Below, in pieces: positions 24,011 to 35,400 of a DNA stretch of 64,000 nucleotides (positions are counted from its first letter, which is position 1; every line of letters begins with the position of its first letter). The notes below the pieces were generated by a model. The model ran no database searches. It had not been told where the DNA came from and saw only the letters and a program-made list of their open reading frames with translations. The stretch is from Epichloe hybrida. Lineage: Eukaryota > Ascomycota > Sordariomycetes > Hypocreales > Clavicipitaceae. Location: assembly GCA_019022495.1 (NCBI GenBank), contig JAFEKR010000011.1:1674001-1738000 (forward strand), written 5' to 3'. The position numbers were made by a program, and so were the translations under genes.

Positions 24011-24509
24011 TTTATTAAGCGGAAAATAACACCCTAAAAGACATAATACTAGCCTACAATCACGAGTAGCTCTAGAGCCTACACACAATAGAGGGGTTAA
24101 TTAACTTAATGATATTAATCATAACAACGGCTAGGACTATCTTATTATACAAAGATATCCTAGATCAAATGGTCTGTTAGATTAGAAGCAGCGCTTTAAT
24201 TAGAGAAGGGGGGGGGGGTTCTTCTCAATACATATTTCACAATATCAAATCTAATATTAGCCAAAGCAAGAGTTAATATCAGCCAAAGCTATTAATATTA
24301 GCCGAAGCAAAAGGGTAAGGTAAAAGTAAGAATTCAGTGGTGCGTAGTAGCTCTTATAGAATCTAGCTATATATGGTCCCTTTATAAATCAATTAATTCT
24401 CTTGCTAAGATAACTAATATCGTCATCCCCTTGTTGTGATATCCCTATCCTTGAGCCTTAGCACTTATCATCGTGATCGCGTTTTTGGGCGCGCATCTTA
24501 AGGCACACA
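24011..24509 (-). repeat. Gypsy-C 5' LTR
   Basis: About 499 bp, pairing with 5415-5914. Begins TTTATTAAGCGG and ends AAGGCACACA. It carries a poly-G run near 24209-24219 and the repeated TATTAGCCAAAGC/TATCAGCCAAAGC motifs. The right half is almost free of RIP (GTTTTTGGGCGCGCATC) while the left half is mutated. Confidence 0.85.
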
Positions 24510-24513
24510 GTAT

Positions 24514-24692
24514 ATAAAGGTCTTAAACTCTAACTTTCTATATCTCTTATAAGTAGTCCTTGTCTAAATACCTTACTATATACACATAGCTATCTAGTAG
24601 CTACTTAGTTATTTACGTAAGCTAAGGCTTACCTAAGGGCTTTATTATATAACTATTTTATTTATAACTCCCTAGCCTTTATACTTCTAATA
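24514..24692 (-). repeat. Gypsy-A copy 1 LTR, right part
   Basis: 179 bp that continue the LTR begun at 5327-5414. Joined at the GTAT duplication, the two parts align end to end with the 267-bp LTRs at 43034-43300 and 50588-50854. The polypurine tract of the element (GGGGGTAGTATA on the minus strand) follows at about 24690-24704. Confidence 0.9.
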
Positions 24693-26712
24693 TACTACCC
24701 CCTTAATATATAATTATCCTTAATTATAAAGAGCTACTTAGCTAGTATATGTTTACTATATATAACCTATAGTAATATTTATATTACTAGCTAGCTATAC
24801 TATTAGTATATAGTATTATATTTACTTTAAATAATAAGGTAAATATTATTAGGACTTAGGTAATTCTTCTTATAATATCTAGATTATAAATAGCTACACA
24901 CTTATTACTTTATTACCTCTAATATATATACCTTTATTTAATAAGTTATTAGCGCTAAGTAAGTAAACTACCTATATTAAGTTTTATAATTAGGTTAAAT
25001 AGATAAGGTAATATATGCTATTTAAAATAAATAACTTTTTATCTAATATTAGGGATATTATATTAATCTTACTAGGAGTTTGTAGCTAGTGTGTGTATTT
25101 ACTAGTAGTAGCTATAACTATAAATATTATAATTCCTAGATTAGCTATATATAGTATATAAATTACTTAGGGGTCTAGGGCTAATATAAAAGAGGCTTAC
25201 TTTCCCTTGCTTTTATATACTTTTCTTCCCTTTATATTCTCCCTTAGTATTATAAGTTACCCTTACCTATAAGCTAGTAGCTTTATAGCTTCTCTTATAG
25301 TAATTACTAATATCCTATAGTGTTACTTTATTATTTATATCTATTCTTATCTAAAATATCTAAATTCTCTTAAACACTAAAATATTAGTTACTTACCTTT
25401 TACCTATAAGTTTCTTATAGTATATTACTACTAACTTACTAGTAGTTAATAATATCTTTAATATAAGTAATTACTTTACTACTACTACCTCCTTCTATTT
25501 TAAAGACTTCTATAATATCCCCTTTAAAGTCTTCTAGTAAGAAATATTTAGCTTCTAAAATTTCTATATAAGTATAATATCTAAGTCCCCCTAGCGCTTA
25601 CCTTACTAACTTATAGCTAGTAGTACTAGTAAAATAAAAATTTCTTATATTTACTATATATAGTAGGTTATAATATAGGCTATTATACCTAAAGATAGTA
25701 ATAGTATAAAGCTATAATATATTATTAAGGGTAAATCTATCCTAATCTAATATACTAATTCTCTAAGTATAAATTTACTACTATCTTACTATATATTACT
25801 CCTAACTTATATAAATAACTTAATAAAATACACTTATTATATATATAATAATAAGGATTACACTAGGGTTTATTCTCCTTTTCTTACTACTAATATATAT
25901 ACTAATATACTACTAGTATACTACTTAGTTTACCTAGTTATACTATACGCTCTTTAAGTATATTAATACTTATAGTAATCCTAATAATAATCTATATTTT
26001 CTTAATAATATATATATCTCTTATTTCTATAACTTAGTTACTACTAATATACTACTAGTATCTAATATATATAAAATATAAACTTTATAATATACTTCTA
26101 ACTACTAAAAATACTAATAAGTATAAGTAAGTAAGGTAAGCATAGCTTATAGTAAAAGTTATATATAAGGCTAATACTAATAAATAAGTTACTATATTAC
26201 TACTTAATAATACTATTAATTTAGAAGTCTAGATTAATATTTCTAATAGTTTATATTTTATTATATAAAATCTTCTATTTATATATACTTCCTACGCTCT
26301 AGCTTATAGCTTTACTAACTTACTAGTAGCTTACTACTAATATATTTATACTTCTTACTTATATTAGGCTACTAGACCTCCCTAGTAAGCTTTATATATA
26401 TATAGAGAGAGAGAGGGATTCTTCTAATAATTAGGTTATCTAAGAAATTATCTAGATTTTTTTTTATATATTACTACTACTATCTAAAATCTATTAAATA
26501 CATCTTTATATTTATAAACTAGCTACTTAGTTACTACTTATAATCCTTAATAATATCTATTATAATGAAATCTCTTTTCTTTACCTAAGAATTCTCTAAA
26601 GTATTATAGCCCTTCTATTTAACTAGGTATTTCTAATATCTCCTATTATAATAATATAATATAATTCTTTTAACTTTAAACTCTTACTTATTATTCATAA
26701 CATTATCTTATA

Positions 26713-27541
26713 TATATTATTTACGCTAGTTAGCTCTATAGATAGCTATTACTAGTACTCCTACTACTAAGTCAAAAGGGAAAACCCTATACTAGGAAGA
26801 AAAACCCCCTTACGTCTGTGTATAGGCTAGCGCTAGCCCTGTAACAGGTCTGCGCTACTTAGTGTGTTTCCTATTATAAGTATTTATTACTAGCTTACAC
26901 TAGCCTTATCCTATTAAAAAGAAAAAGAAAGGAAAGATATATAAAATAAGAGTTTATAGGCCCCTTCTAGTCCTACTCTAGTGTAATAATATGCCTATCC
27001 TAAGTCTCTCTGCTTTAGGCTAGGGTAAAGTAAATCTAGATTTGTAGTGTTAATTTACTTCTTATTTACTCTTACGCTTACTCTCCTATAGCCCTACTTT
27101 TTAGCTATCTCTAGCCTATTCCTACCTTATATATCTAGTAAAGTCTAAGCACCTAGTTTTATTTAACTAGTACTAGGGGAGGGTAGTTATAGCCCTAGAC
27201 TAAGGTAGTCCTAGGTTAAGATTACTTATATATTATTAGATTTGTTAATCATATTATGCTTTGTTTTTAAGTAAGTTATCTAAATTATCCCCCCCCCCCC
27301 CTCTATAAGTATAAAAGAGAGCTCTCCCCCCCTAGGGTCCTAGTCTCTTTCTTCTCTTTATATTAAACTTCCTATAGGTTCTTCTTTTCTTTCTAGCTAT
27401 TTAAGGCTATCCTAGGCTAGGGTTAGGTTATTTGCTAACGTTTGCTATAGATTTAGACTAAATCTAGCATAATGGCGCTAGAAGCTGTGAGTACTCTGGT
27501 GTCGCTGCTTGTCCGGCTCTAATCCGCCTAGGAATCTCAAT
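26713..27541. mobile_element. Unidentified 829-bp insert with 11-bp direct repeats
   Basis: Splits Gypsy-A copy 1. The sister copy at 45405-45430 shows the uninterrupted site. The flanks are the direct repeat ATTATCTTATA (26702-26712 and 27542-27552). No terminal inverted repeat or LTR pair is evident. Inside are a run of 12 C at about 27290-27302, a TATA-like CTATAAGTATAAAAGAG (about 27302-27320) and an ATG at about 27472-27474 opening a 16-codon frame (MALEAVSTLVSLLVRL). It then ends about 20 bp before the right repeat. It could be a retroposed or truncated 5' end of some element; origin unknown. Confidence 0.6.
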
Positions 27542-28001
27542 ATTATCTTATAGTAAGGATATATTTTCTACGCTAGATAAGTCCCTTATAAATGGTTTAA
27601 GGTTAGTAACGTTAAAAACATTATATAAATACGTTCTAGGTAGTAGCTTTAATTAGTATATTAGCCTATAGGTACTAATTACCTTTTTAATTTTATAAGG
27701 GCCTAGGTACTTTATACTTAGCTTCCTACTAGGTTACTATAAGTTAATATTCTTTATAAATAATAAAATATAGTTACCTATACTAAACTTTATTAGGGTC
27801 TGCTTCTTATTATAGTATTTTATATACTAAGCCTATAAGTTACTTAGGAGCTACTTAATTACTATATATTTATCTTTTAGCGTAATAGTATAAGTTTTTA
27901 CCTAGTTATTTACTATAGGAATATTTATAACTACTTACTATAGTCCCCTAGGGTTATAGCCTTATAGCGCCTTAGCTAGGGTGTAGCTATAAGTTAAATA
28001 A

Positions 28002-28268
28002 TGTTAGGAGCACGGAGGCTAGGGAGTCGCGGATAGGACGGTTATATAATAGAGCCCTCGGGTAAGCCTTAGCCTACGCGAATAACTAAGTAGTTACTAG
28101 ATAGCTACGTGCGTGTAGTAGGGTATTTAGATAAGGACTACCTATAAGAGATATAAAAGGTTAGAGTTTAAGACCTTTATATACCCACCCCTAAGTAGTA
28201 GCTCTCTAGCTGCGACTAAGAACCTTAGCCTTTACTCCGTTTATATCTCTCCTACCACAGTCGTGACA
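28002..28268 (+). repeat. Solo Gypsy-A LTR
   Basis: 267 bp, beginning TGTTAGGAGCACGGAGGCTA and ending CAGTCGTGACA, flanked by the perfect 5-bp duplication AATAA (27997-28001 and 28269-28273). The sister Gypsy-A copy at about 45850-45870 shows the empty site AAGTTAAATAAGCGCTT. No internal sequence remains, so it formed by LTR-LTR recombination. It is one of the least mutated LTRs of the family. Confidence 0.95.
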
Positions 28269-28739
28269 AATAAGCGCTTATATTATACATAAACTATACT
28301 ATTAAAAGGTTATTAGCCTAATTAGTTTAGTTAAAGTAAGTAAAGGCTCTTAAATAATACTTTAAAACTTAGTTTAAACATTCTATCTAACTATTTATTT
28401 ATAGGTAAAATATAGTACTTAGTTATTACTTAGTTATAATAAGATAGCAAAAGGTTATTTAAAACCCGCTAGTAAAGGTTAAACCATAGTCTATAATAAT
28501 ACCCTTAGGAGCGCTATAATCCCTAAAAACATATTCTAAGAATATAGTAGCTAACTTATTACTAGTTATATATGTTAAAATAAGGATGTAAATACTATAT
28601 TTTATAAAATAGTTTATAATAACTAAGATCATATTATAGGTCTAGTTTATATCTTTTATAGGTAGTAGCTATATAATAAAGTCTATTAACAATTCTTAAA
28701 AAGGCTAATTAAGCACTAGTAGTGTAGCTAGCTTACTAT

Positions 28740-29333
28740 TTTGTCGGGGAAAAACAACCACCCCAAAACAACGGAAAAGAGGGATCTGACGATAATGACA
28801 ATGATGCTAACGAAAATGACGATATTGACGATATTGACAATATTGACGAATTCAACGATATTAGCAATTGAACCTAGATATCGGGATCTAGGTCTGCGAT
28901 ATTTGCGATCCATCGCGAGGATCTAAGCTGCGAAGTCTCTTGCCAATATCAGGTCATCTTATCAATCCAATATCAGCCGAAGCAATCCAATATTAGCTAA
29001 AGCTATCAAATATTAGCCGAAGCAAAAAGGGTATAATCTCGATTGAACAATCCAAGCCAAAAGGCTACGAAGGGAGAGTTGATTTTCTATCAAAAGGGAG
29101 GGAATCTAGGGTTTTTATCTAGCTAGGGGGTCAGGGGCTAGGCCGGATCCAATGTGGTTGAATTGATCCGACAATCCGATAGACCCGAGGTCAAAGGGGC
29201 TAGAGGTCTCGAGGGATCCGATAGATCCGAGGTCCAAGGGGCTAGAGGTCTCGAGGGATCCGATAGATCCGAGGTCCAAGGGGCTAGAGGTCTTGTGAGA
29301 GAGGTCTCTAGGGGTTATATTCCTAGCCACACA
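28740..29333 (+). repeat. LTR-D, second copy, at a chimeric junction
   Basis: About 594 bp, beginning TTTGTCGGGGAAAAACAACC and ending TAGCCACACA. It contains a short-period tract of GA(T/C)ATTGACGATATTGACAA type at 28805-28865, a TATTAGCCGAAGC motif cluster at about 28975-29025 and three 42-bp tandem units (29173-29300). The left neighbour is Gypsy-A; the right neighbour is Copia-3 gag. The flanking tetramers differ (CTAT and ATAT), so it is not a simple insertion. Open frames seen on both strands here are produced by the tandem units and are not genes. Confidence 0.75.
29173..29300. repeat. Three 42-bp tandem units in LTR-D
   Basis: Units start at about 29173, 29215 and 29257 (CCGATAGAyCCGAGGTC...), the third slightly shortened. 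As the period is a multiple of three they create repeated 14-residue frames on both strands. The other LTR-D copy (21187-21670) has a single unit, so the number varies between copies. Confidence 0.9.
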
Positions 29334-30750
29334 ATATTAAGCTAAGGAAAATATAGCGTATCTTTAAGCACTAAGGTCCTATATCTTGCTGGATTTTTCT
29401 GATAAAAGACCTTAAAAACAGCACTACCATAACCCTTAGCGTAAATAGGGCCACCACTAGTTATAATAGGGTCGGATTCCCCCTTTTTATAAGGGGTGTA
29501 ATCCCTAAAGACCTCCCTAGAATTAACTTTATATACAGTTAAACCTATATTATATAATAAGGCCTTTTTCATGTCTTTACTATAATAATTAAAACCATTT
29601 AAGGTTTTAATTTCTTGTTTTTCATTATCTGATTTACTAGAGCTAGAATTAGAGCTACTATTACTAGAGCTCTTATAACTAGTCTTATAAAGGCTAGGTT
29701 TCTTATATAGTTTAAGAGCACCGTTAGAAAGGTTATAATTTCCTAGCATAAAAGATCCCTCTAGAGAGGTCTCTTTATTATCCTTTTTTTCTAATTTTTA
29801 ACCTTTTTGCTTTTTCTTTTTCTTTTTCTTATTAGAAGTAGAATTAGAATTAGAAAAGCCCTTATTTTCTTTAGAGCCTTCTTTCTTCTTTTAACCTTTA
29901 GGGGCTTCCTTTTCTTTAGCACCCTTTTCTAGGTTTTTAGCCCTATTATTCAGGGCTTTAGATACCGTAAATGATTTATCCCTCTGTTCTGCTAGAAGGT
30001 CTGCCATTAAATATTAAAGATTTAGGGCTTCTAGGGGAGCCCCTATAGCCCTATTTATACGTATACTAAATCGTTGCCTCTTAGCCTACTAAGGAAAGGT
30101 TAATTTTAGGGATTAAAGATATTAATTAACCTAATCTATAGGAGCAATTAGGACCCTAGAAATCGATAATCTAGCTAGTAGATTATTAAAGACTGCATTA
30201 AAAGCTTCTAAAGTCCCCTTAAATTCTTAAAAATTTAGGTTATAAAATTCCAAATATAGGGACCCCCTCTGGATTTCAACGCTATATGAATACTACCTTA
30301 CAAGTAAATTATAGGCTTCTTTAGGTGATTTTTGCTAAGTTATAGTGGCTTAGGGTCCTTCCATATAACTATCCCTTAGTAATATAAGGATAATAGCTTA
30401 ATCCAGATCCCCTAGCGCCCTAGAACTCTCCGGATTATCTAGAAAATTAGGCATACCTAAAGCTCTAAATTAGATAGTTAGGGCTTGTTTCTATTATTCA
30501 AAATTTTCAGCTCCTTTAAGCCTAGCAGTCTCTAGGAAGCTATAAACCCTCTTATTAAATTCCTTAATAATTAAATTATTAAAGCTTACTTATACGGAGC
30601 TAGATTTAGCTTGTTATTCTTGAATAGGCTGCTAATCTTGCTGCTAACTAGCGGGCTTATCAGATTTCACACCCTCCATACAACTATTTATAGTTATAGA
30701 TAGGCTTTCTAGCTTCTCTAATAACTAGTCTATAGTTGCTTATTACTTAA
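29334..30750 (-). pseudogene. Copia-3 gag-protease fragment (second copy)
   Basis: Aligns with 2735-4150 of the first Copia-3 copy, on the same strand. The longest open piece (29342-29749, 135 codons) holds the protease-like LLYNIGLTVYKVNSRE segment and the serine-rich linker. The rest of gag follows with several stops. It starts at 29334, just after LTR-D, in the middle of the protease/pre-integrase region, and ends at 30750 in the N-terminal gag, where an ATTAC-rich sequence begins. Both ends are breakpoints, so this is an internal fragment. Confidence 0.85.
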
Positions 30751-30905
30751 CAGAGCATCACATTACATTACATTACATTGTGTAATGTTTGTAATGTAAT
30801 GTAATTATTACACATTACATTACATTACACATTACATTACATTACACATTACATTACATTACATTACACCCCCCTTTCACACATTACATTACATTACATG
30901 TAATT
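30751..30905. repeat. (ATTAC)n pentamer-rich tract
   Basis: Begins CAGAGCATCACATTACATTAC and consists of ATTAC units, partly in inverted order (GTAAT units near 30780-30805), with interruptions CACATTAC and CCCCCCTTTCACAC. Short ATTAC runs recur at about 32008-32056 and 53192-53206, on both sides of Copia-1. The right-hand run ends ATGCTCTG (53207-53214), the reverse complement of the CAGAGCAT at 30751. Confidence 0.9.
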
Positions 30906-32056
30906 ATTTGTAATTAAATGTAATTATTTTTTATTTTTTAATATTTAGATAAAGTAATTAGAAATTAATAGTAAGAAATAACTTAAATAATTAGAAATTA
31001 ATAGTAAGAAATAACTTAAATAATTAGAAAAGTATATATTAGGTTTCTTAAAATATAGATTAAGGTTAAATTACTATACTAATCTTAATTATAACCTATA
31101 AAACTAATAAAACTTACTTTTAAGTATACTTATTTTAATAGAAAATCATATATATCTAAGTAAATAAGCTATAAAGAAGTTAATACTATTATTAGTAAAA
31201 CCCACTTTAGACCCACTTTTATATATACTTTCTTTTTAAAAAAAAATTATAAATATCTAAGAAAATAAGCTATAAATAAGTTATACTATTTAGTAATACT
31301 TACTTTTAAACTTACTTTAGAAAATACCTCTTTTTTAAAAGAAAACTATATATAACTAGGTAAATAAGCTATAAAAAAGATAATTATATTATAAATAAAC
31401 CTTATTTTTATACTTAATTTTTATTTATACCTTAAATACACTATATTATTATTTTATAGCTTTAAATTCTTATAAACTTAAATAACTTACTAGCTTTTTA
31501 ATTACCTTTACTAAAAAGAAAGAAACTTTTATTTTTTAAAAGTATAATATTTATTTATTAATTCTAAATAAATAGATTTTATATTCTATTTTAAATTAAT
31601 TAACTTTAAATAATATAGGCTTCTTAAAGATCTTTATATTAGTCCTTAATATAATTATTTAGACTTATAATATATTATTTTATATTAAATTTAAAAGTAT
31701 ATATAGGGTATTATTTAGTAAAATAACCACTTAGGTTAAATAATATAATATTAAATCTTAGAAATTAGATTTATTAGTATTTTAAAATCTTATAATATAA
31801 AAAGAAATTCAAGGATTTCTATTATCCTCTTAAACCTATATAATATACCCTATACCCTAATATATAACTAATAATCTAAAACTAAGGAAACTTAAATAAT
31901 TTATAGTAAATAAACTAAAATAGTAATTAAATTAATGCTAATATTAACTTAATAAAGAAAAATCTATATAACATGATAAGATCTTAATATACCCCACTTT
32001 TATTTTCCCCTTACATTACACATTACATCCAAACCCGAAATATTACATTACATTAC
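30906..32056. other. Very AT-rich non-coding stretch with tandem repeats
   Basis: No open frame of note. At about 30950-31030 a unit of about 33 bp (TAATTAGAAATTAATAGTAA...) is repeated just over twice. At 31138-31435 three diverged copies of a unit of roughly 100 bp follow one another, each with A-rich TAAATAAGCTATAAA. Copy 1 contains CCCACTTTAGACCCACTTTT, resembling the inner arm of the hAT-like MITE at 18293-18315. The stretch ends in ATTAC units where Copia-1 inserted. It may be the interior of an old non-autonomous DNA element bounded by CAGAGCAT ends. Confidence 0.55.
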
Positions 32057-32276
32057 TGTTAGGAAGAGCTCCCTGAAGCATTGGATGTGTGGGCGAGGGG
32101 CGCGCATTAACTAGGATAAGACATCGGTAAAGATAAATATATTAGAAGTACCTTTGTAAACTAGTCATTACTATAGCGCACTGTGTACCCTTTAGGTACA
32201 AAAGTCAGCTACTATCTGCACCTCTAATTAATTAAATTAAACACTTTTCATTATCTATCTACACCCCTACCTAATA
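32057..32276 (+). repeat. Copia-1 5' LTR
   Basis: 220 bp, beginning TGTTAGGAAGAGCTCCCTGA and ending CCTACCTAATA (CCTAACA in the partner). The first 60 bp keep GC-rich sequence (GGGCGAGGGGCGCGC) and the rest is RIP-mutated. Directly after it, GTTATAAGCCTAG is the likely primer-binding region. Confidence 0.95.
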
Positions 32277-32439
32277 GTTATAAGCCTAGGTAACTTCTAT
32301 TACTAAATTTATTATTATCTTTAAAGCTATTAGCTCCGTTAGATTAATTAAATTAACGCTTGCTAATATCATAAGATAAACGCCCTTATTATATTAATTA
32401 ACAGTTAATTAATATATCCTATGCTTCCTTTATATAGTA

Positions 32440-35400
32440 TATTCCCCTTTAATATATCTAAAGAAACTCTAAATATAGTGTTATTATTAGAGAAGGACTA
32501 GATTAAGTGGTTTATATAAATTAAGAATTACATAGAATCCTATAGAGTCTAGGAGTATATTAACCTAAATAAGGTTAAATTACTTAAAGAACCTATAATA
32601 CCTATATACCTATAAAGGGGTTAGAGACTAGAGATTATAAAGAATAACCCTAATACTCTTAAGGATTAAAAGCTAGTATATAAAGATATAAAGAATTACT
32701 TTAATTTTAAATATAAGGAGCTTTAATTTAAGCTTATAAAGTATTATAATCTAGCTAAACAAATACTAAAGATTAGGGAATATATTTATAAGACCCTTTT
32801 AAAGAATATTTAAGATTCTCTTAACTTTAACACTAAGGTTAAGGAGAAGGAGTTTATTTAATATTATATCTAAAGGATACTCTTACTTCTTTATAAGTAG
32901 TATAAGCTAAATATAAAAAAGATACTAATCCTTATAAAGAACTATTTAAATAATTATTTGTAAGCTAAAGGTACCTGTAATTAGTATAAGTAGGCTATAA
33001 TAATTAAAGTACTTTAGAGGAATTATCTAGACCTAGGGACCTAATAGACTAAAGAGATAATGCTATATAAGTTTATTACGCCTCTTTAAAGTAAATATAA
33101 GTTATTTTAGAAGAAATAGAATAACTTACTTAATAAAGGGATAAAAATAAGCTTAATTAAAGCTATTACTAAGTTTAAAAAGGACTATAAGGCCTTGCTA
33201 AAGGAACTAAAGACTACTAATACTCTTATAAGTAATAGATGAAATAATTTAACAAAGCTAGAGAGGCCTAAGTGCCCTAGATATACAAATTATAATATAA
33301 AGAATACCTTAAAGTGGTAGGAATCTTATAATTTATTTAAGGCTCTTTATAAGCTAGAAGCTACTCTAAAGAACTAGGAAGTTAGGAAGAACTCTAAAGA
33401 GAATATTAAGAAGTATCTTAAGGCTAACCTATAGGAGAAATTAAAGGCTATAAATTAGAAGCTAAAGAAGAAGGATAATAAGATTATTATACCTTTATAA
33501 AACCCTATAAATAACTTAGTAGCTGTTACTTTAGGTAAAAAGTTAGCTAATGTATTATTATTTGTATGCTTTAAGCGCGCGGAATTATTAAAGGAAAGCG
33601 TGAATTTATTAAATACTAGGAATAACTTAGAATTAAGAAGGAATATAGTCCTTTATAACTCTAAAGTAAATATTTATATCTTTAATAATATCTAATGGTT
33701 TAAATAATCTAAATTCAATAAGGATATAGTAATAGAAGTTAAGGCTAGTGGTATAATCTATATGGCTTTAGGTTAAGGGCCTATAAGCATATCTATTATA
33801 GATTCTATATTGCAAAGAGAGAGAACTATTATATCAGAGTTAGCTTTGTTTATTCCTGAATTCTATATTAATCTAGTATTAGTAATAATTATGATAAAAG
33901 TAGGTATCTTCTAGAATTAAAAGAAGGGATTTCTTTACAAAGAAAACTAGCCTATGGCTAGGGTATATAATATTAATAAGCTTTATGTGCTTTTAAGGCT
34001 ATTGGAAGACCTAAAAGAGGCTAACGCTATATTAAGCAGAGCTCCTAGGCTACCTATAAGAGAAGATATAAATCTCTAGCATCATAGAAGTGGTTATCTA
34101 GGTAAAAGGGCTTTTATAGAACTTATAAACGTAACTTTAGGTGTTAAATTAATAGGACCTGAGCTTATAGAGTGTAAGATCTATACTATAGGCAAAGCTA
34201 AGCGCTAGAGATTACAGGTTATACCTAAAGAACTTCCTTAAGGACTAGGTTATAGGCTTTTAGTTAATCTAGAGTACTATAACTCTGCTTATTAGAATAG
34301 TAATAGGTACTAGTGTGTTTTTATATGCCTTATAACCTTAATACGATTCTTCTACTTATTTAAATTAAAGGATAGGATTTATAATAGCTTTCGTATAATA
34401 GCGGCGTTTCTAAGCACTTAATTTAGGGTTTAGCTATGATTTTTACATAATAATATTAAAAAGGCCCTCTTTATAGAGAATATAAAGGACAAGATAGCCC
34501 TTGCAGGCATTATAGTCTATAATTTAGCTCCCTTAACACCTAGTTAGAATAGTAAGGCAAAGAGATCTAGGAGTGTGGTTAAGTAGAAGGCCTATATATT
34601 AAGTCTAGAGGCTAGATTCCTATTAGAACTTAATAATAAGATCTTTAACACAGCAGTTTATCTATTAAATTAAACGCCTTTTAAGTATTATAGGAAATAG
34701 ATTACACTATATAAACTTTAGTGGAATTAGGCTAGGAAAACCATCCCTACCTATTCGCAAATATCAGAGACCTAAAAGCCCTTAATTTCATACCTCTAAG
34801 CTTATAGATATAAAGCATTTCCTATAATAACAAAAGCCCTAGAGCACATTAAATTAAATAACTTAATCCCTTAGTTAGAGCAGAAAGCTTATATTGGATA
34901 CCTTATAAGTTACAAGGGTAAATCTTAGTATATTATCTAGGTTCTAACCCTTTATAATTATAAGGTTATTATATCAGCGTGTGTACGGTTTAATAAGGCT
35001 TTATTCTTTAAACTAGAAGAGGAGATTAAATTAGCCTAGATAAAGAAGATATTAATAATTACGCTACTTAAAGAACTTAAAGCTAAAGACCTTAATAAAG
35101 AAATTAGTTAAGACCTTATAGGAATAAACCTAGAAGAGGAGAATCACGACTTCTAGCCCTTAGTTATAAAGTAAGAAAACAATTAGTTTAAAGTAAAAAC
35201 ACTACCTTATATATTAGGGTAAGAAAGCAGCTATATTAGTGCTCTTTTAACCCCTCCTAACTCTTCTTATAAGGTACTAGTTACTATAGAGAACATAGAG
35301 CTTTAGGTATAAGGTAATAATACGCTATTTTATAAGATTAATGAATTTATAAGTAACGCAATAGCTAAACACGTAAAGACTACCGTAGAGACTAGCGAAA

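Larger units (their letters stand above)
5415..24509 (-). mobile_element. Gypsy-C: LTR retrotransposon nested in the Gypsy-A LTR
   Basis: Flanked by a 4-bp duplication GTAT (5411-5414 and 24510-24513). Removing it restores an uninterrupted Gypsy-A LTR like the one at 50588-50854. Its own LTRs are at 5415-5914 and 24011-24509 and begin TTTGTC and end CACACA. The RT reads on the minus strand (about 12300-12900). The element is interrupted by Gypsy-B, a Mutator-like MITE and a SINE-like insert. After these are subtracted about 11.3 kb remain, which is long for a fungal Gypsy, so another unrecognised insert may be present, most likely in the 3' part (6.5-9.8 kb). Confidence 0.85.
5327..28741 (-). 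mobile_element. Gypsy-A copy 1 (host of the left nest), truncated
   Basis: This minus-strand Gypsy-A copy begins with a 267-bp LTR that is split by Gypsy-C into 5327-5414 (88 bp) and 24514-24692 (179 bp). The two parts sum exactly to the 267 bp of the other four LTRs of this family. The body resumes at 24693 with the 3' tail, chromodomain region and part of the integrase. It then stops at 28741, where LTR-D begins; the pol and gag parts and the 5' LTR are missing. The left flank is AAAAG (5322-5326), but with the right end lost a target duplication cannot be confirmed. Contains further inserts at 26713-27541 and 28002-28268. Confidence 0.85.
24693..28741 (-). pseudogene. Gypsy-A copy 1 body: 3' tail, chromodomain and integrase remnants
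   Basis: Aligns with the minus-strand copy at 43301-46330. The first 1.8 kb (to about 26480) is a non-coding 3' tail. A chromodomain-type region follows at about 26560-26700. After an insert (26713-27541), integrase C-terminal sequence continues at 27553-28740, itself cut by a solo LTR. Relative to the other copies a block of about 90 bp (present at 45045-45131) is missing near 26435. The copy ends abruptly at 28741. Confidence 0.75.

Noticed and set aside
28728..28926. 61-codon frames on both strands rich in I, V, T, N
   Set aside because: They arise from a short-period GATATTGAC tract in LTR-D, not from a gene.
29115..29345. Open frames with 14-residue repeats on both strands
   Set aside because: They are produced by three 42-bp tandem units inside LTR-D; the other LTR-D copy has one unit and no such frame.
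30751..30905. CRISPR-like regular spacing of ATTAC units
   Set aside because: Pentamer microsatellite without spacers; a fungal nuclear sequence would not carry CRISPR.
30751..30905. Telomere repeat
   Set aside because: The unit is ATTAC/GTAAT, not the fungal TTAGGG, and it lies inside the contig.
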